This document shows, piece by piece, positions 62,797 through 64,000 of a stretch of 64,000 nt of DNA. Origin of the DNA: Deinococci bacterium (lineage in GTDB: Bacteria; Deinococcota; Deinococci; Deinococcales; Trueperaceae). The position numbers and the translations under genes were made by a program. The notes under the pieces are model-generated. The model was not told where the DNA came from and did not search any database. It was given only the letters and a program-made list of their open reading frames with translations. The stretch lies in assembly GCA_030149325.1 (NCBI GenBank), contig JASBRS010000023.1, positions 41,572 to 105,571 on the forward strand, in the 5' to 3' direction. Every line of letters starts with the position of its first letter. The stretch's first letter is position 1.

Positions 62797-62819
62797 CGCA
62801 GCGTGGACCTGAGGTAATT

Positions 62820-62847
62820 CTCCCATTGCCTCTTCCCATCTCTTCCG
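62820..62847 (-). promoter_or_regulatory. leader motif, copy B (minus strand)
   Basis: On the minus strand CGGAAGAGATGGGAAGAGGC followed by ATGGGAG; the closest match to copy C (25666-25692). On the plus strand the same bases form a pyrimidine-rich stretch inside the short transcript predicted from the TATGCT promoter. Which strand matters is not known. Confidence 0.4.
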
Positions 62848-62852
62848 AACAC

Positions 62853-62879
62853 GGACTCCGCGCCTCCCACGCGGAGTCC
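62853..62879. terminator. hairpin ending the short transcript from 62.80 kb
   Basis: GGACTCCGCG (62853-62862) pairs perfectly with CGCGGAGTCC (62870-62879) around a 7-base loop, followed by AACCTTTG. A transcript started near 62803 would be about 80-90 nt. The remaining 62880-63030 shows no gene or structure that could be recognised. Confidence 0.55.
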
Positions 62880-63032
62880 AACCTTTGTGGGCGACCTGCG
62901 ATACAGCCGCTTGGGGTCGCCGGCCGTACGATCGGCACCAGGCACGATGACCCTCCTCCAGGTGGCTGGCCCAGGTGGCGGGGCCCACGGCATGTCCGTG
63001 TGGCAGAAGCGTCGTGACGGGCACGCTTTGCT

Positions 63033-63062
63033 TGCGGTAGGCACGCGAAGTGTGGTTTAATG
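63033..63062 (+). promoter_or_regulatory. rpsA promoter (TTGCGG, 18 bp, TGG-TTTAAT)
   Basis: TTGCGG (63033-63038) and an extended -10 TGGTTTAAT (TTTAAT 63057-63062) are 18 bp apart, 43 bases before the rpsA ATG. GGAGGAAG lies within the leader. Confidence 0.6.
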
Positions 63063-63105
63063 GGTAGTTGTCAGCTTAACCGACACGAGGAGGAAGCCCA
63101 CTTCA

Positions 63106-64000
63106 TGGACGAGAAAACAAACCCGGCCGAGGGTAGCCCTGTCCCGGCCACCGACCAAGCCCCGGAGGAAGTCACGAACCAGGCCCCATCCGCGGCAGCT
63201 GAACAGGGTACGAGCACCGCGATGGCGAACGAACAGGATCTCGACGAGCAGGTACGGGCTCCCTCAGAAGCTGTAGCGGAAGCGACGGACGCCGTCAGCG
63301 CTGAAGCCGCTGGCGATGACGATAGCTCGGAGATGACGATGGAGGACGTGCTGGCTGCCAGCGATGAGCAGCTCGCGCGCAAGCCGGTCCATCGCGGCAT
63401 GATCGCGACGGGCCAGGTCATCATGCTGTCCCAGGACGGCATCATCGTCGACGTCGGCGCGAAGATCGAGGGCATCCTCCCCTACAACCAGCTGTTCGAG
63501 TTCGAAGCCAACGCGGAGGAAGCGGCCAAGTACTTCAAGCCTGGTGACGAGATCCAGGTGTACGTCGTTCGCTCCGACATCCCCAACAACACGATCGTCC
63601 TCTCCAAGAAGCGCGCCGACCAGGAACGCGCGTGGAACCTCCTGCAGGAGATCCACGACAAGGGGCGGCCCGTGGAGGTGGAGATCATCGAGAAGGTCCG
63701 CGGCGGCCTGGTGGCCAACCTCGGCATCCGCGCCTTCCTCCCGGCGAGCCAGGTCGACGTGCGTCGCGTCAACGACCTCTCGCCCTACGTCAGCAAGCGG
63801 CTCAAGGTCAAGATCATCGAGCTGAACAGCCGCCGCAACCGCGTCATCATCTCGCGCCGCGCGATCCTCGAAGAGGAGATCGCCGCGCAGAAGGAAGAGA
63901 CGCTCAAGAAGCTCGAACCCGGCCTGAAGCTCGACGGCGAGGTCGTCGAGATCACCGACTTCGGCGTCTTCGTGAACCTGGGCGGCATCGACGGCCTGGT
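63106..64000 (+). CDS. rpsA: 30S ribosomal protein S1 (partial, runs off the window)
   Basis: First 298 residues of an S1-type RNA-binding protein. An acidic, Ala/Glu/Asp-rich N-terminal extension (about 80 residues) precedes S1 repeats: [21 protein letters not shown] opens the first, [21 protein letters not shown] the second and [23 protein letters not shown] the third, cut by the end of the window. ATG preceded by GAGGAGGAAG. It is native in composition and marks the right end of the accessory region. Confidence 0.93.

Noticed and set aside
62574..63105. 4.5S/SRP RNA, tmRNA or tRNA in the gap before rpsA
   Set aside because: None of the conserved segments of these RNAs is present.

Overview
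The window looks like chromosomal DNA of a very G+C-rich diderm bacterium, most likely a member of the Deinococcota (Deinococcus/Truepera side). This is an inference from the combination of a caa3-type oxidase run, an LptF/LptG/LptD-like envelope operon, SPOR and DUF4388 proteins, BTAD/TPR regulators, and above all many genes whose -10 hexamer (TANNNT) sits only 5-8 bases before an ATG or GTG. That spacing is the mark of leaderless mRNAs, which are abundant in Deinococcus. No tRNA, rRNA, insertion sequence or CRISPR array was seen.

Layout. 151-6449 is an overlapping respiratory operon (oxidase subunits II, I, III, CtaG, a subunit IV-like protein, Rieske, cytochrome b with a fused c-haem). 6567-8537 is gyrB (-). 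8769-11238 holds a haem-binding protein and a two-component pair. 11235-17600 is mixed metabolism: proA, an SDR, an amidohydrolase/crotonase/RNHCP run and a class II photolyase. 17730-21211 has an unusually long ABC-F protein and a DUF3810 membrane peptidase. 21238-25530 has an M3 peptidase and a PAS-PAS-GGDEF-EAL protein. 25749-28552 has DtxR and LysR regulators with a YeiH exporter. 28724-32573 has a thioredoxin reductase, a SPOR protein and an ABC exporter. 32658-38606 (-) is a housekeeping run (2-phosphoglycerate kinase, NUDIX, pgeF, trmB, DUF4388, nitrilase). 38701-45034 is an LPS-transport-like operon. 45056-47054 holds plsX and rluD in divergent orientation. 47166-54382 is a peptide-use operon (PepF, SDR, M20 peptidase, solute-binding protein, two permeases). 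54619-55158 is a LuxR-type regulator.

From about 55.9 to 62.2 kb the DNA is visibly less G+C-rich and carries an accessory island: two large TPR/winged-helix regulators facing outward, a THUMP-domain RNA methyltransferase, a membrane HD-GYP protein, a 33-residue exported micro-peptide gene and a complex non-coding region. The window ends in rpsA, which runs off the edge.

The most interesting material is in the island. A regulator gene (60909) diverges from a promoter-leader-micropeptide-HD-GYP unit. A short sequence (CGGAAGAG(A)TGGG...GGGAG) recurs in the leaders of both c-di-GMP-related genes and twice near 62.6-62.8 kb. A pair of direct repeats with an 11-bp period sits just upstream of a -10 box, as in SARP/BTAD operators. 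These look like parts of an undescribed regulatory circuit, but no functional link between them is shown by sequence alone.
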